This document shows, piece by piece, positions 29,245 to 41,985 of a stretch of DNA of 64,000 nt. Below the pieces are notes generated by a model. It made no database searches. It was not told the origin of the DNA and saw only the letters and a program-made list of their open reading frames with translations. Source of the DNA: Microglena sp. YARC (taxonomy: Eukaryota > Chlorophyta > Chlorophyceae > Chlamydomonadales > Chlamydomonadaceae); NCBI GenBank assembly GCA_022414725.1, contig CM039466.1, positions 38,323,626 through 38,387,625 of the forward strand, given 5' to 3'. Position numbers and translations under genes: made by a program. Numbering within the stretch: the first letter of the stretch is position 1; each line of letters starts with the position of its first letter.

Positions 29245-31865
29245 GGGTGGATTCCCATCGGACTGGATGGGTAAAGTCGGTTGTAGTACTGGATGGGTCG
29301 GTATTTGTCGGTTGGCCCTTTGGATGGGTCGTTGAGCTCTTTGGATGGTTCGTGCATCCGTACACGGCCACCCATCCAAAACGCACTCCCATTGCAAGCG
29401 ACTGGATGGGTGCAGCAATACACGCATTGAAAAACAAGTTGAAAAACAAGTGACCACTTGCACACTTATCGATTTCGCGTACTTTGTACACTGTCCATCG
29501 TACGTTGTTGCTGAGCTGGCATGCTACGGATATTCTGTACAAGGCAATTCTGCCCGGGGTCGGTCTCGAGCTGGCTACGTATGGGTGTCTATGTGATGCT
29601 GGCGAGTTTGTTCTATCGAATAAGTACTCTCAAATAACAAAATTACAGCCCAGTCAGATGTTCTGCCAAGAGATGAACTGCAGTACTGATGTACATTGTG
29701 TTACCAAACTGCGAGATTGAAAAACAAGTGACCACTTGCACACTTGTTTGACCAAATTGCAGTTGCAGGTTATTGGTGAGTTTTTGTTTTCTGTGCTGTG
29801 GTTTATATCATTGCCTAGGCTATCGATTTTTGATATATTTATACATGCGCCTCCTCCCAATCGTGGTCGTGGACCGTGCTGCCGACTATCCGTGTCCCTA
29901 TGCCCGTTTATACCATCGAGTTATGTTCCGCTCCTAGCCGACTTGCCGCTAAAAGAGGACCAAGTTGCCGTGCGAGTAATTCACGAGTTGCCGTTTTCAG
30001 GACTATAGTTCATCTCAATGCCTTGGCCATCAATTTTTGATTTGTTTATACCTGCGCCTCCTCTTGTACCTGCTCGTGAACCACTCAGTGTTGCTAGAGG
30101 ATATACTATGGCCCGCTTTCTGTATTCGGATATACCATTGCTTCATGTTCCGCTCCTGGTCGACCTGTGGCTTGAAGAGGGGTGCTACGGGTGGTGCTAC
30201 CGGGGGGGCTGCTTCTACTTGTCCAGGTGTGGCCGATAGTACGTTTTCACCTCGGCATTTTTCTACCTCGAGTCGGCAAGATTGCAAAGCGCATCAACAT
30301 TAGCAGACTTGCTGAGCGCAACTTCATAAGCAGAATGGCTGAGAGCATCTACCTTCACAGGGTTGCAGAGCGCACCTACCTACACGGAATCGCACAGTGC
30401 ACCTACCTTAACAAAATTGCAAAGCGCGTCTACCTCAGCAGGATTGCTGAGCGCATCTAACTCAGCAGAATTGCCGAGCGCAACTACCTGAGTAGAATTG
30501 CTGAGCGCAACTACCTGAGCAGAATTGCGGAGCGCAAGAACCTCAGCAGAATTGCTCAGCGCATCTTACTGACCAGAATTGCTGAGCGCAACTACCAGGG
30601 CAGAATTGCTGAGCGCTACTGAGCAGAAATGCAGAGCGCAAGAACCTCAGCAGAATTGCTCAGCGCATCTACCTGAGCAGAATTGCTGAGTGCAAGAACC
30701 ATCGCAGAATGGCTGAGCGCAAAGACCTCAGCAGAATGGCAGAGCGCATCGAACTTAGCAGAATTGCTGAGCGCAAGAACCATAGCAGAATTGCTGAGCG
30801 CAAGAACCTCAGCAGAATGGCAGAGCGCGACTAACTTAGTTGAATCGCAGAGCAATTCCCACTAGCAGGAATGCAGGCATGCAAGCCGTCAGATTATCCA
30901 TCCATCGATTGAACGCGCCACCGAGGCTACCAAAGCCACCAAGGCAAGGCGTACTGATTTGTCTCCATGTACTACCCGTACTTTTGTACCCCGTAACCTG
31001 TCTCTAAGTTGTTCGACCGCTCTATTGAAAAACAAGTACCACCGGGAACCTTCGCAGGTACTTTCAATCAATAGTCGCAAGAAAAGACGGATCGATCGTT
31101 GACAGTTCAATTTCTAGCGCTGATCCATCCTAGATCCATCTATTCCTCTTCTCAAGACCACACTCCGCGACCTGAAGTCATACCTCGCGGCGTCCATTTC
31201 TTTCTTTCGATCTTTCCACGCGATGAGCATGTCAGCCATGGAGCTATTCCGGCTTAGGTCTAGACCATAGAGCTATTCCGGCTTAGGTCTAGACCAGACG
31301 AGGAAGCGGGAAATTGAGTTTGCGGAACAGTTTCCACAGCTGCAGTCTTGTATTGAGTGAGTTCGGCGTCCAATTCGGCATCGGTGGCATAATCCCACAA
31401 GCCTTCCGTCGCCATGTTGCAGAGCGATGAAAGACGAAAAAGAAAAGTAGAATGAAGAAGGGGCGTCGAATGGAGAAGAAATTGTTAGAATGTCCCAGAT
31501 TCTGTCTTGCTCGAAGATGATCTGTGATCCAAAAGTTCGGAAACTCCTGGCTAATGAAACTAGCAGGTCGGTTGAAGAAAGCAATACGCGTCAGTTGCGC
31601 GACCGTCGCCGGATCAATGCCGGACTGTGCCGGAAGGAGCCGGATATTTTGCGACCCATCCAGAGCCATCCAACCCACACCTCGGTCGAGGGCCTGGATG
31701 GATTTTGGCTTTTGGATGGGTCGTCTGGATGGGTATTTCGTCAGTACATCCGTACAAATACGAACCATCCAAAACCCCTATGGGAAGGTAAACACTGGAT
31801 GGGTCGTCGGTTATCCGTACTTAACGACCCATCCAGACCCATCCTGCCCCAATGGGAATCCACCC
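29245..31865. mobile_element. PIF/Harbinger-like element B, non-autonomous
   Basis: The inverted ends GGGTGGATTCCCATCGG and CCAATGGGAATCCACCC are flanked by TTA (29242-29244 and 31866-31868). Both subterminal regions, about 190 bp each, are crowded with GGATGGGTCG motifs, as often seen in transposase-binding ends. The interior holds a 30 bp minisatellite and open frames without motifs, and no transposase. Confidence 0.75.
30285..30870 (+). repeat. Minisatellite, 30 bp unit, inside element B
   Basis: About 19 copies of AGCAGAATTGCTGAGCGCA plus about 11 bp occur. The unit is a multiple of three, so long Ala/Glu/Arg-rich frames stay open, but no gene is inferred. Confidence 0.85.
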
Positions 31866-31868
31866 TTA

Positions 31869-32429
31869 GGGGGACAGACCTATGCGATACTTCCGCGATA
31901 TCGTGCTGTTTTTCAAATCCTCAAATTTCCCAAGATCGCCGGTCAAATCAGCCGGTCAAATCAGAACTCAGAAGTCTAAAAGACTCTTGCTCGTTTCTAT
32001 CGTTCTTCTCCTTCACCTTCGTATCTTCTCTGACCTCGATGAACAGTTGCTATCCCTGTATATTCAAGTTTTGCAGCGAAATACGTGCAGAGCAGTTTGC
32101 ATGGTGGTCCAATACGCAACATCTGTCTCCCCGCTGGAAATCCAGCCAACAACAGCGGCAGCAGCAGCAGCAGCGCTAATTACGATGCGAACACTACGAT
32201 TGGGCAAACGGTGTTTAAGCAACCGCCGGAATTCGGACAGCTTAAATCGCCAGAATTTGGAAAGGCTCCTGCTCGGGACAATAAAAGCAGGCACGCGCGA
32301 ATTGTATCCTTATCGTTAACCTACATAATTGAGTGAGATCCGAAACTCTTGCAGGAGCTCTCGGCGTTCTGCTCGCGTTTAGCTGTACGCAACACTGCGT
32401 GCCCCAGCCTGGCATAGGCGTTTCAATAC
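31869..32429. other. Unassigned stretch with short CAG repeat
   Basis: A GCAGCAGCAG run lies near 32157-32174. No gene is recognised. Confidence 0.35.
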
Positions 32430-32700
32430 ACTATGAATAAAACAGCATTTTACGAACTGGAATTTGGCTTGGAAAATTCTACGAACCCCCCTCGTAAAAT
32501 TTTGGGCTCTATATCGTAAAATTCGGACACCCCATCGTAATTTAAGGTTTACGAACTAGGATTTGATGGTTCGTAAACTGAATGGAGCTGGTTCGTAAAA
32601 TTCCGGCACCCTTTTTATTACGAACTAGGATTTGATAGTTCGTGAACTAAATGGTGCTGGTTCGTAAAATACCGGGCACCCTTCGTGGAATAACCCTCCT
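32430..32700 (-). repeat. TTCGTAAAATGC-rich dispersed repeat, inverted relative of 42000-42366
   Basis: ACTATGAATAAAACAGCATTTTACG here is the reverse complement of the stretch at 42345-42368 (given in two overlapping parts). Several TACGAACT/AGTTCGTA motifs follow. It is an unidentified repeat with a defined end. Confidence 0.6.
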
Positions 32701-33409
32701 TGAATACAGGGAATTTGGTCCCGGATTGTACAGGGAATTTGGTCCCGGATTGTAGTATTTAATACTGGACCGACCCTTTTCTTATTCTGTAAATTCGGGA
32801 CCTGGGCTCCGGGCTAGGTTAGGTTCCGGGTGTTTCAGGGATTGGGTCCCGGTTTTTTTTCCAGGCAGTGCTTGCACTGGAGACTTTGGATCATACGAGA
32901 TGTATAGATGGATTGCAATGTTTTATTTACAGAGATTTTAAGACTGAAAAATTCGAATTCAAAAAAGTGATAATGAACAATAGCAATTATAATTTGGCCA
33001 TTTACAAATTCTCCTCATATGTGGGGGAAATTGTACCCATGAATTGGGCCTAGAAAAATGGTAGCTATTTGGTCTGTATTCTGTCCCTGCCCCCCCCCCC
33101 CCCCCCCCCCTGCCACCCCCACTGGCTAGTTTAGCTATAGCTACTATTATATGATGAGTGATAGCAGCAGGTGCAGTGTCATCAGGCTTCTTGATCTTGT
33201 TCCTCTACTCATCCAGCATGCTGATGACTTGCTCCTTGTCCACCATGCCGCAATATGTGGAAGTCACTGCCTGCCGGAACTGCAGCAGCATGAAATGAAG
33301 GTGGTGGAGTTAGAAGATTATTAGTTGCTTGACCAAGCACAAGCCATTTGGATAATCAATGAATCAGCAAGCAAGAAAGCGAGCAAGCATTCACGTGGTA
33401 GCAATTACG
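32701..33409. other. Unassigned stretch with C run
   Basis: A run of about 20 C's lies near 33090-33110. GGGAATTTGGTCCCGGATTG is duplicated near 32708-32752. No gene is recognised. Confidence 0.4.
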
Positions 33410-33805
33410 ATGATGAGACAGATAGATGGTGCAGCATACAAGACACATGGTGCAACATACAAGACAGATTGTGCAGCATACAAGACATATGGTGCAATGT
33501 ACAAGACAAATGGTGCAGCGTACAAGACACATGGTGCAGCGTACAAGACAGATGGTGCAGCATACATGACACATGGTACAGCATACAAGACAGATGGTGC
33601 AGCATACAAGACATACGGTGCAACGTACAAGACAAATGGTGCAGCGTACAAGACACATGGTGTAGCATACAAGACTGATGGTGCAGCATACACGACACAT
33701 GGCGCAGCATACAAGACACATGGTGCAGCAAGGCAAATCATGCTGCATACAAGCCAAATGGTGCAGCATACAAGACACATGGTGCAGCATTACAGATACA
33801 TAGGC
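33410..33805 (+). repeat. Minisatellite, 21 bp unit
   Basis: About 18 copies of GGTGCAGCATACAAGACACAT occur. The unit is a multiple of three, which explains long open frames on both strands. Confidence 0.9.
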
Positions 33806-34604
33806 ATGCATGTAGGTGTGAAGCAGGCAGGCAGCAGAGAGACTTCAAGCAGGCAAGCAGGTAACTAAGCGGGCAAGCATGCAGGCAAGGAGGTTGGCCT
33901 GGAGGAGGTACGGCCACTGCATGTGGAGGTGGACCAGGTTGCAGCAACCGAGCAAGCGGCTGAGCCGCAGGTTCGGCGTCTGAGTCATGGATTGCTTGTC
34001 GACCTTGGCCTGGACATTATGAGCATTGGATCGGGTCGTTAGCATTACTGTTCCGCGTCCGAAAAACGATTGCAAGGAAATCAGGCAAGAAAGGACCAGC
34101 AGCGATTCAAACCTTCGACTTTCAAACCTGCGCAACTACCTGCGGCATTCGAATCCTCCCTCTCCATCCGCAACACTCGTTTGCAACACTCAATCGGCTT
34201 GCCTTAAAGCATGACATTCGCCCAAGTAAAGCTGTGTACTAATCGACGAATTGAATATGGTCCAGCAGGTAGCATGGTTGAAGACAGCGGCTCTGTGCAG
34301 GAGTAAAGCAGTAGTGGTTTGGTTCAGTGATGCGAAGCATTGTTTAGAAGGCGCACGCAATCGTCTGCCATTTCGCAGATTTAGATGGTGTCTTCTTGTA
34401 AATTTGAACGACGAGGAGGGTTGGGGGTTGGGGGTGGGGGGGGCGGTGTGTGTGTGTGTGGGTGTGTGTGTGTGTGTGGGGGGGGGGGGGGGGCGGAGGT
34501 TTTTGCCGCGACAAATTGAATAACCGATCTAAGTTGACAGCTAGGACGTAGGAGGGTTGGGGGCGGTGGGGGGGCCATGGTAATCCTATCATCCTACTGT
34601 GTCG
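33806..34604. other. Unassigned stretch with GT and G tracts
   Basis: GGCAAGCAGGCAAG repeats lie near 33850, and GTGTGTGTGG and G runs near 34420-34495. No gene is recognised. Confidence 0.4.
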
Positions 34605-35340
34605 GACTCTTTCCAAACTTTTTCTCTATTATTTTCGCTTTCGCCCCCTCTGGACTCCCAGTGTCCTGGGGTTGAACAATACCGGGCACCTCCGCACTCT
34701 TGTCCATAGCCCAGAATAATTATTATTTGACCACATGCACAGTCTGAGATCAAACCATTGAGGCCTTGGGAAGTCATAACCCAAGATTATGTCCTTGTGC
34801 CTGCCCAGCAGGGGTGTAACCCACGCTAAATAATCCTGTCATTCGACGGTGTCGAATTCTGTCCAAACTCTTTCTCTTCTCTTTTCCTCTTGGCCATAGC
34901 TCATAATAATCATTATTTAACCACATGCACAGTCTGAGATCAAACCACTGAGGCCTTGGGAAGTCAAAAACCAAGATTATGTCCTGGTGCCTGCCCAGCA
35001 GGGGTGTAACCCACGCTAAATAATCATGTCATTCGACGGTGTCGAATTCTGTCCAAACTCTTTCTCTTCTCTTTTCCTCTTGGCCATAGCCCAGAATAAT
35101 TATTATTGAACCACATGCACAGTCTGGGATCAAACCATTGAGGCCTTGGGAAGTCAAAACCCAAGATTATGTCCTAGTGCCTGCCCAGCAGGGGTGTAAC
35201 CCACACTAATCCTGTCATCTGACGGTGTCGAATTCTGTCCAAACTCTTTCTCTTCTCTTTTCCTCTTGGCCATAGCCCAGAATAATTATTATTTAACCAC
35301 ATGCACAGTCTGGGATCAAACCATTGAGGCCTTGGGATTG
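34605..35340 (+). repeat. Tandem repeat, about 190 bp unit, four copies
   Basis: Units contain CTGTCCAAACTCTTTCTCTT, CACATGCACAGTCTGRGATC and TGCCCAGCAGGGGTGTAACC. Units begin near 34605 (longer), 34851, 35040 and 35226. Confidence 0.85.
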
Positions 35341-35544
35341 TGCAGTAGGCGGAGAGAGATGGGTAGGAAGATGGGCTTGGGGGTTCGGTTAGTTACAAGA
35401 AAGAGAGGCATAGCTATCTAAAAAACAGATAACAAGAGGGCAGTTATCTAATCGGGCTGGTTACCGGAGTTTAGGGGATTTGCTTCTTCGCTTGACTGGA
35501 GTAAGCTGTAGTACTAAACTAGTGTATGTAGAGCTGTAGTGTGG

Positions 35545-36536
35545 AGGGGCAGTCAGCAAGTCAGTGAGTTAGTGAGTCAGTGACTTAGTGTGTTAGTGTG
35601 CCATTCAGTCATTGGGTCAGTGACTCAATGCGTTAGTGAGTCAATCAATCATCAGTGAGTCCGTGAGACAATCAGTCAGTGAGTCCGTGAGACAATCAGT
35701 CAGTGAGTCTGTGAGACAATCAGTCAGTGAGTCTGCGAGACAGTGCTTCAATTATTCAGTGAGCCAGTGAGTCTGTGATTCTGTGAGTTAGTGAGTCAGT
35801 GAGTCAATGAGTCAGTGATTCAGTGTGTTAGTGTGCCATTGAGTCATTGAGTCCGTGAGTCAATGAGTCAATGCGTCAATCAGTTAGTGAGTCAGTGACT
35901 CAATGAGTCAGTGAGTCAATCAATCAGTGAGTCAGTGAGACAATGAGTCAGTGAGTAAGTGAGACAATGATTCAGTGAGTCAGTGAGTGAGTGACTCAAT
36001 CAGTCAGTGATTCAGTGAGTCTGTGAGTAAGTGAGTCTGTGAGCCTGTAAGTTAGTGAGTCGGTGAGTCAGTGAGTCAGTGAATCAGTGAGTCAGTGTGT
36101 CAATGTGTCATTGAGTCATTGAGTCATTGAGTCGATGAGTCAATCAGTCAGTGAGTCAGTGACTCGATGAGTCAGTGAGTCAATCAATCAGTGAGTCAGT
36201 GAGACAATGAGTCAGTGTGTCAGTGAGACAGTGATTCAGTGATCCAGTGAGTCAGTGAGAGAGTGAGTGAGTGACTCAATCAGTCAGTGATTCAGTAAGT
36301 CTGTGAGTAAGTGAGTCTGTGAGTCAGTGAGTCAGTGAGTCAGTGAGTTAGTGAGGCAGTGAGTCAGTGAGTTTGTGAGTCAGTGAATCAGTGATTCAGT
36401 GTGTCAATGTGTCATTGCGTCAGTGAGTCAGTGAGTTAGTGAGTCAATCAGTCAGTGAGGCAGTGAGTCAATCAGTTAATCAGTCAATCAGTCAGTGAGA
36501 CATTGATTCAGTGATTCAGTTATTCTGTGAGTCAGT
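35545..36536 (+). repeat. GTCAGTGA satellite, main block
   Basis: The 8 bp unit GTCAGTGA (with GTCAATGA, GTTAGTGA and similar variants) continues for about 1 kb. The same satellite resumes at 37155-37402, 41670-41985 and 52246-52486. Confidence 0.95.
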
Positions 36537-37154
36537 TCCTATAATAAGCCCACGGACCCCACCCCATGGCCGTGCGTGTGCGTGACTGCGTGTGCGTGTG
36601 CAGGGGCGGGTGCAGGGGCAGGGGCGGGGGCCCACCGGGCGGGGGTAGGAGCAAGCCACGCCACCTGCCGCTGGCCAAAAACCCGTTCAGTAGGACGGGA
36701 CGTACCGTTCACGTCTGGGCTGGGCCCAAACGTGAGATACCTTGTAAAATTCCTTAAAATCAACCAGACTCCTGATTGGTCTCATTTTTCTTGTATCAAA
36801 TTCTTAAAAATAAAGCCAATCTACAAGTAAGCATTGCATGAACGTTCAGCACTGCTTAAAATCCAACAACCCTTCAAAAACTATAATTTTCGTCACTTTT
36901 TAGCCAACAAAGCTGCAACATCCATCGATTCAATGAAATTCAATTACATCAAATTTAATTTAATTTAATCCTATTCGAATTGACAAAAAATAAAGCAATT
37001 GAATGCATCCAAATCACGTGAATTAAATTAAAATGAAATGAATAAAATCGAATTAAAATAAAACAACATTCAATACAATTAAAATAAAATTAATTTAAAC
37101 AAACTGAATTGAGGATTCAATTCATTCATTCGGGACGCGCCACCAGGCGCCCTT
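36537..37154. other. Non-satellite insertion within the satellite
   Basis: It is a GC-rich start (GGGGCGGG repeats) followed by AATTAAAT-rich DNA. No terminal repeats or gene are recognised. Confidence 0.4.
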
Positions 37155-37402
37155 AATCGGTCAGTGAGTGAGTGACTCAATCAGTCAGTGATTCAGTGAG
37201 TCTATGAGTCTGTGGGTCTGTGAGTTAGTGAGTCAGTGAGTCAGTGAGTCATGACTAACTGATCAGTGAGTCAGTGAGTCAGTTAGTCGATGAGTCATTT
37301 AGTGAGTCAGTGAGTCAGTGAGTCAGTGAGTCGGTTAGTAAATCAGTAAGTGAGTTAGAGAGTCAGTGAGTCAATCAGTCAGTGAGTTAGTGAGTTAGAG
37401 AG
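37155..37402 (+). repeat. GTCAGTGA satellite, second block
   Basis: The 8 bp satellite ends in GAGAG, the target duplication of the LTR element. Confidence 0.9.
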
Positions 37403-37700
37403 TATCAGCATGAATAGCGGTGCTCTCGCTTGTTTTATGTCTTGGTGACTCCTTGTGTACTCCCTTAGAACTATCGGTCCTGACAGTACTATGACGACTT
37501 CCTGTTGACTGCGTCATCGGTTCTTCTGACACGCGCTGTCTAGCCTGTACCCTGATCAGGTTCCAGGCTACCGCCCCCTTTCCTCCACTGGTGCCCCTTA
37601 ATGGGTCTCCTGTGCTTGTAACTTATTCTCGTCTCCGCATTTATAGATTGGCGTGCTGCACACACAAAGTCCACTCTCCGGAGTGTTATCCAAGCTGATA
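37403..37700 (+). repeat. 5' LTR
   Basis: 298 bp, TATCAGC...GCTGATA; differs from the 3' LTR by T/C at its ninth base as far as I can read. Confidence 0.9.
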
Positions 37701-40700
37701 GGTTATACGGCCCTTCATTTACTACCACTGCTTTGCGATGCAACTTCCGCGAGGACCTCCCGCCATTTTGAGAAACTCCATGACATGGATGGTCTTTCCT
37801 GGACGCGCGGGATGCGCAGTATCATTCTCAGCGATGGCTGCGACCAATCCTTCCAACGGAGGAACGGCTCCTCTTGATGATTGGCTAAACGTTTGTGCAC
37901 CAGCTGCCTCTGCTAGCGGTCATGAGAGTCCTTCCGCCATCGTGGAAGTAACCCCCCCGGTCATTCCTCCATCTTCTCTTCCTTTTCCTCCCCTGCCGTC
38001 TGTCGCCTCCTCCCGTCTGTCGTAGATGACTGTGACGTGCAGACTCAAGTCGGCGACTAGCTTGGACATCGGTGGAGATACCCCGTCTTCGTCTGCTCGC
38101 GTCCTTGACGTCGCTAACCTTTCTCCGGTTTTTGAGGCTCTGCCTGCATACCGGAGGTTGCCAAGCCGACCAAGCTCCCTGCTGATGTCTACGTCGTCTT
38201 TGCCCCCTTTGCTCTGCCCAGCCGACGGTCGGCTACTGGCATGAGCTTGCGCTCTAGTGGCTCTGTGCTACCTTCTGGAGAATTTTTTTCGATCAAGCTG
38301 GCGGATCGCCGGCACTGCCGTAGGGTTCGCCAGAGGAGGACGACCTACGCGTCTGGACCTGGAGATTCTGGAGGTGGTAGGAAGCAGGGGGGTATGGTCA
38401 GCACCACTACGGGTGCTGCTCCCTCTACCCCCAACCGGGTGAGTCGAGCGATAGAGGGGGGGACTTGGGATTGACTGATCATCGACGGCGGGATATTAGG
38501 ACCTTTACATGCCTCGGCTCTGCTCTTCGCATCCTAGCAATATATGTTCGAATTCTGCCCTTGCGATTTGCGATTTTCTGCCATTGGTGCGATTTTCTGC
38601 ACCAGGTGCGACTTGCTGCACTGTCATTCTCGTCTCCTTTTTTCCCATACCTCAAAATCTCGACTTCGACCTAACGCTTCCCCACCTTCTGTGATCCCAG
38701 GTCTCGCAGCGCCGGACTTCGCCCATGCTACAGGCCGCAGTGGACGCCGTCCTGGCCCTAGTCCAGCGGCCGTGGAGGATCTTTGGCATGATATCTTGGT
38801 GGATTTTTCTCTCTTAGGCTCCTTGTGACCCCTGGGTGCGTTCCGTGGTTCGACAGAGGTTACTACTTTGTCTTCCCGTGCCCCTGTTTCCCCCCTTAGG
38901 TGTATGCCGTAGCTACGTGAGTTTGAGTTCAAGTGTTTGAGTTCTGATAGGGCTTAGGAATTTTTAGTTAAGTGGTATAGAGGCATGGTTGATCTCGATT
39001 AGTTGGGGCATGCATGAGTTGTTGATGATGACACTGCTCAGCATGGTGCTAGTGTGTTATCTTTGCAATCGCGTGTTCATCTAGGGAGACAAGACTCCTT
39101 CGGAGCTTTTCTTTGGGGTTGCACCTGATGTGTCGTTGTTGCGTTTGTTTGGTTGCCCTTGCTATGTAATCTTAGTATTGGGCAGTCACGCAACAAGCTA
39201 GTTAGAAAGGCATTATTTGGTAGACTGGTTGGGTATTCCCTGGTGAGTAAGGGTTATTATATTTGGGTTTCCATTGTTGCGCCAGTTAGTAGTGAGTAGT
39301 GATGTACTCTCTATCTCCAGTTCAGTTCTAAACTGTCTTCCTGGGTTCTCCCTTTAGTATGGGTCCCCGTGCCCGCTTGCATCCCTCCTGTCATCAAACG
39401 GTGATATGTTATGTGTTACCGGTAATTCCCTACGCCCTTTAACAACCCCAATTGTTATTGGCTGGCCTGGCTGGGATGTACCATTGTTGCATTCTAGACC
39501 AGGGCCTGATCTTGCTGTATTGTGTGTGAAGTTTTAGGGCGGGTGGGAGTTGGATATCCAACTATAATCTTAGCCGAATCTCAGGGGGTCGCCAGGCCCT
39601 CCTCTGTGCCACGTTTTAGCGGTGAAGCTTTAGGATTTAGACAGCCTTCGATCATAGTGGTACCTGGATCAGGTCCATTGACTAATAATCGCCAACCTCC
39701 GACCACCTCGGATGGCTCGCGGGTGTCGATAATTCCGACGCCTCCTGTCGTCCCTGGTGGATTACTCGGGTCAAGCCCATGTGATGATGTAGCCGTTGCC
39801 GAATGGGTAAGTGATGATCTTGAAAACTGGTCTAGCTTGATACTGCGTATGGCTGGGGTGTTACAGTCAACCCAGGATTCATTGTTTTAGGTGCTGCTGG
39901 TTCTCATACGTAGTTTAACATGGCCCTATGTGTGAGTGCCTATTCCTCAGCACCTCCTAGACAGACTTATAGGGTAGTCTAGATTGGTGGAGCGTTACGA
40001 CGCTTTGTTTAGGCAGCTTCCTTTCAGCTGTCTTTCTTGGTTTTGGTGGAAGGTGGTACTTAATTCAGACCACCGTTATAGCGTCTTGCTGGTTTCTGAC
40101 TCTTAGTTCCATAGGCAGATGGTTCGTTCGGTGGAGCTCATCATAGATTAGCTATTTCTTTTTACTCCACACTGTTTTTAGATCACCAGCCCCTCATGTG
40201 ATTGGAACTTTTTGTGGAGTGTAGTAGTTGTTTCCCTTCGGATTTTACTGTGAATTGGTGGGCTGGGTAATCTTGCAGTTGTACTTGCAGATGTACCGCC
40301 GCTCACCTCTTTCTTGTTTTCCGAGTGTATTTCAAGCGCCCTTTCAGTCCATCCTTTGCAGTAAATTCTTTGAAGTCCTTTTTATGCGTTTACTATTTTT
40401 CAGGTGGACAATAGGTTTTATGTACTATGGTTGTACATCTACCCTTCTATTGTTCATTGAACTGTGTTTCCTTTGTTGGCTACAAGTTTCTTGAAAACTT
40501 TAACTTCGCATCCTTTGGATTTTTTCAGTTGCTGCAAGTTTGGTTTGCTTTAGTTAGGCGCTTGGTTTGTCTTGAGTGCATGAGTTCTTTGCGGTGCGAT
40601 ACCCACCTCCTAGAATGTTTTAGTTAGTGCCGTAACTGGGGATTTATGATAATTAACTTTCATAAATCTTCTTACTTCCATCTTTGGGTAAGAAACCAGT

Positions 40701-41371
40701 TCATCATGGTTTTTTCATCCCAACCTAGTCATGAATTCTATGCTAAGAATAGTTTTTAAGGTAGTGGATTTTTCCATCGACTTTTTTTTTCCATCGTAGT
40801 CTTTAGTGTCCTCTTGTCTGCGTCCTTTAGGCTTTGATTCTCTCGTGTGCTGCGCTCACACGATATTTCAATCCGTCTCTTTAGTTATCATTGATTGGCG
40901 TTAGGTTCCTATTCCCGGATCGGGTTTTCTATACCGTTGTTCCCCAACTTTGATATACGATTTTTTTCAGTCTTCTCTTTAGGTTAAGTTCTCGGTTCTT
41001 TCAGTCACCGTTGTTCCCCTTCCTTTGGTATTAGGATTGATTTCTGTTTGGCCTCCCTGTGATTTTCTGGTTTGGTGCCTACTATTCTGGATGAATAGTA
41101 TTTTTGCGCTTACCATGGATGGTTACATTTCCATTTTGGTCTCAGCTCAGCTCGGTATGACCCAAGTTTTTTGCTGCTACATTTTCGGAGTACTACAGTG
41201 GTTTTTGGTTCATCCTTTCTCATCCTTTTATTTTAGACAAGGCTTTCTTCTGGTTTCCTGTTTTTTCCGCCGTTCCTTAATAATTTTTGTTTGCTACCAG
41301 TTTATGGTTCTATGTCCCCAGTGCCATAGGTGGAGTACTCGTATTGTATGTCACCTGCGTCATAGGTGGAG

Positions 41372-41669
41372 TATCAGCACGAATAGCGGTGCTCTCGCTT
41401 GTTTTATGTCTTGGTGACTCCTTGTGTACTCCCTTAGAACTATCGGTCCTGACAGTACTATGACGACTTCCTGTTGACTGCGTCATCGGTTCTTCTGACA
41501 CGCGCTGTCTAGCCTGTACCCTGATCAGGTTCCAGGCTACCGCCCCCTTTCCTCCACTGGTGCCCCTTAATGGGTCTCCTGTGCTTGTAACTTATTCTCG
41601 TCTCCGCATTTATAGATTGGCGTGCTGCACACACAAAGTCCACTCTCCGGAGTGTTATCCAAGCTGATA
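41372..41669 (+). repeat. 3' LTR
   Basis: 298 bp, nearly identical to the 5' LTR, directly followed by GAGAG and satellite DNA. Confidence 0.9.
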
Positions 41670-41985
41670 GAGAGTCAGTGAGTCAATCAGTCAGTGAGTC
41701 AGTGAGTCAGTGAGCCAGTGAGTCAGTGAGTCATTGAGTCAGAGAGTCAGTGAGCCAGTGAGCCAGTGACTTAGTGAGTCAGTGGGTCAGTGAGTCAGTG
41801 AGTTAGAGAGTCAGTGAGTCAATGAGTCAGTGAGTCAATCAGTCAGTGAGCCAGTGAGCCTGAGAGTCAGTGAGACAGTGAGTCAATCATTCAGGGAGCT
41901 AGTGAGCTAGTGAGCCAGTGAGTCAGTGAGTCATTGAGTTAGTAAGTCGGTGAGTCAATCAGTTAGGGAGTAAGTGAGTCAGTGA
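41670..41985 (+). repeat. GTCAGTGA satellite, third block
   Basis: This is the continuation of the satellite after the LTR element. Its right part belongs to the 1.7 kb segment that is repeated after the LINE. Confidence 0.9.

Larger units (their letters stand above)
37403..41669 (+). mobile_element. Ty1/copia-like LTR retrotransposon with decayed interior
   Basis: Two 298 bp LTRs, at 37403-37700 and 41372-41669, start TATCAGC and end GCTGATA. I see one difference between them. The target duplication is GAGAG (37398-37402 and 41670-41674). The 3' LTR is preceded by GGTGGAG, a possible polypurine tract. The only coding trace I recognise is the end of a copia integrase: YLCNR, then KTPSELFFGVAPDVSLLRLFGC near 39088-39160 and LVGYSLVSKGYYIW near 39224-39265, with stops and a frameshift. 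No reverse transcriptase is recognised in the T-rich rest. It inserted into the satellite. Confidence 0.8.

Noticed and set aside
33356..33868. Long open frames on both strands (up to 169 codons)
   Set aside because: They are produced by a 21 bp minisatellite whose unit is a multiple of three; no start context, no domain.
35545..36536. 8 bp repeat considered as a telomere-like tract
   Set aside because: GTCAGTGA does not resemble plant or algal telomere repeats and is internal.
38624..38932. Possible gag or other gene in the LTR interior
   Set aside because: Frames are short, overlapping and without zinc knuckle or capsid motif.
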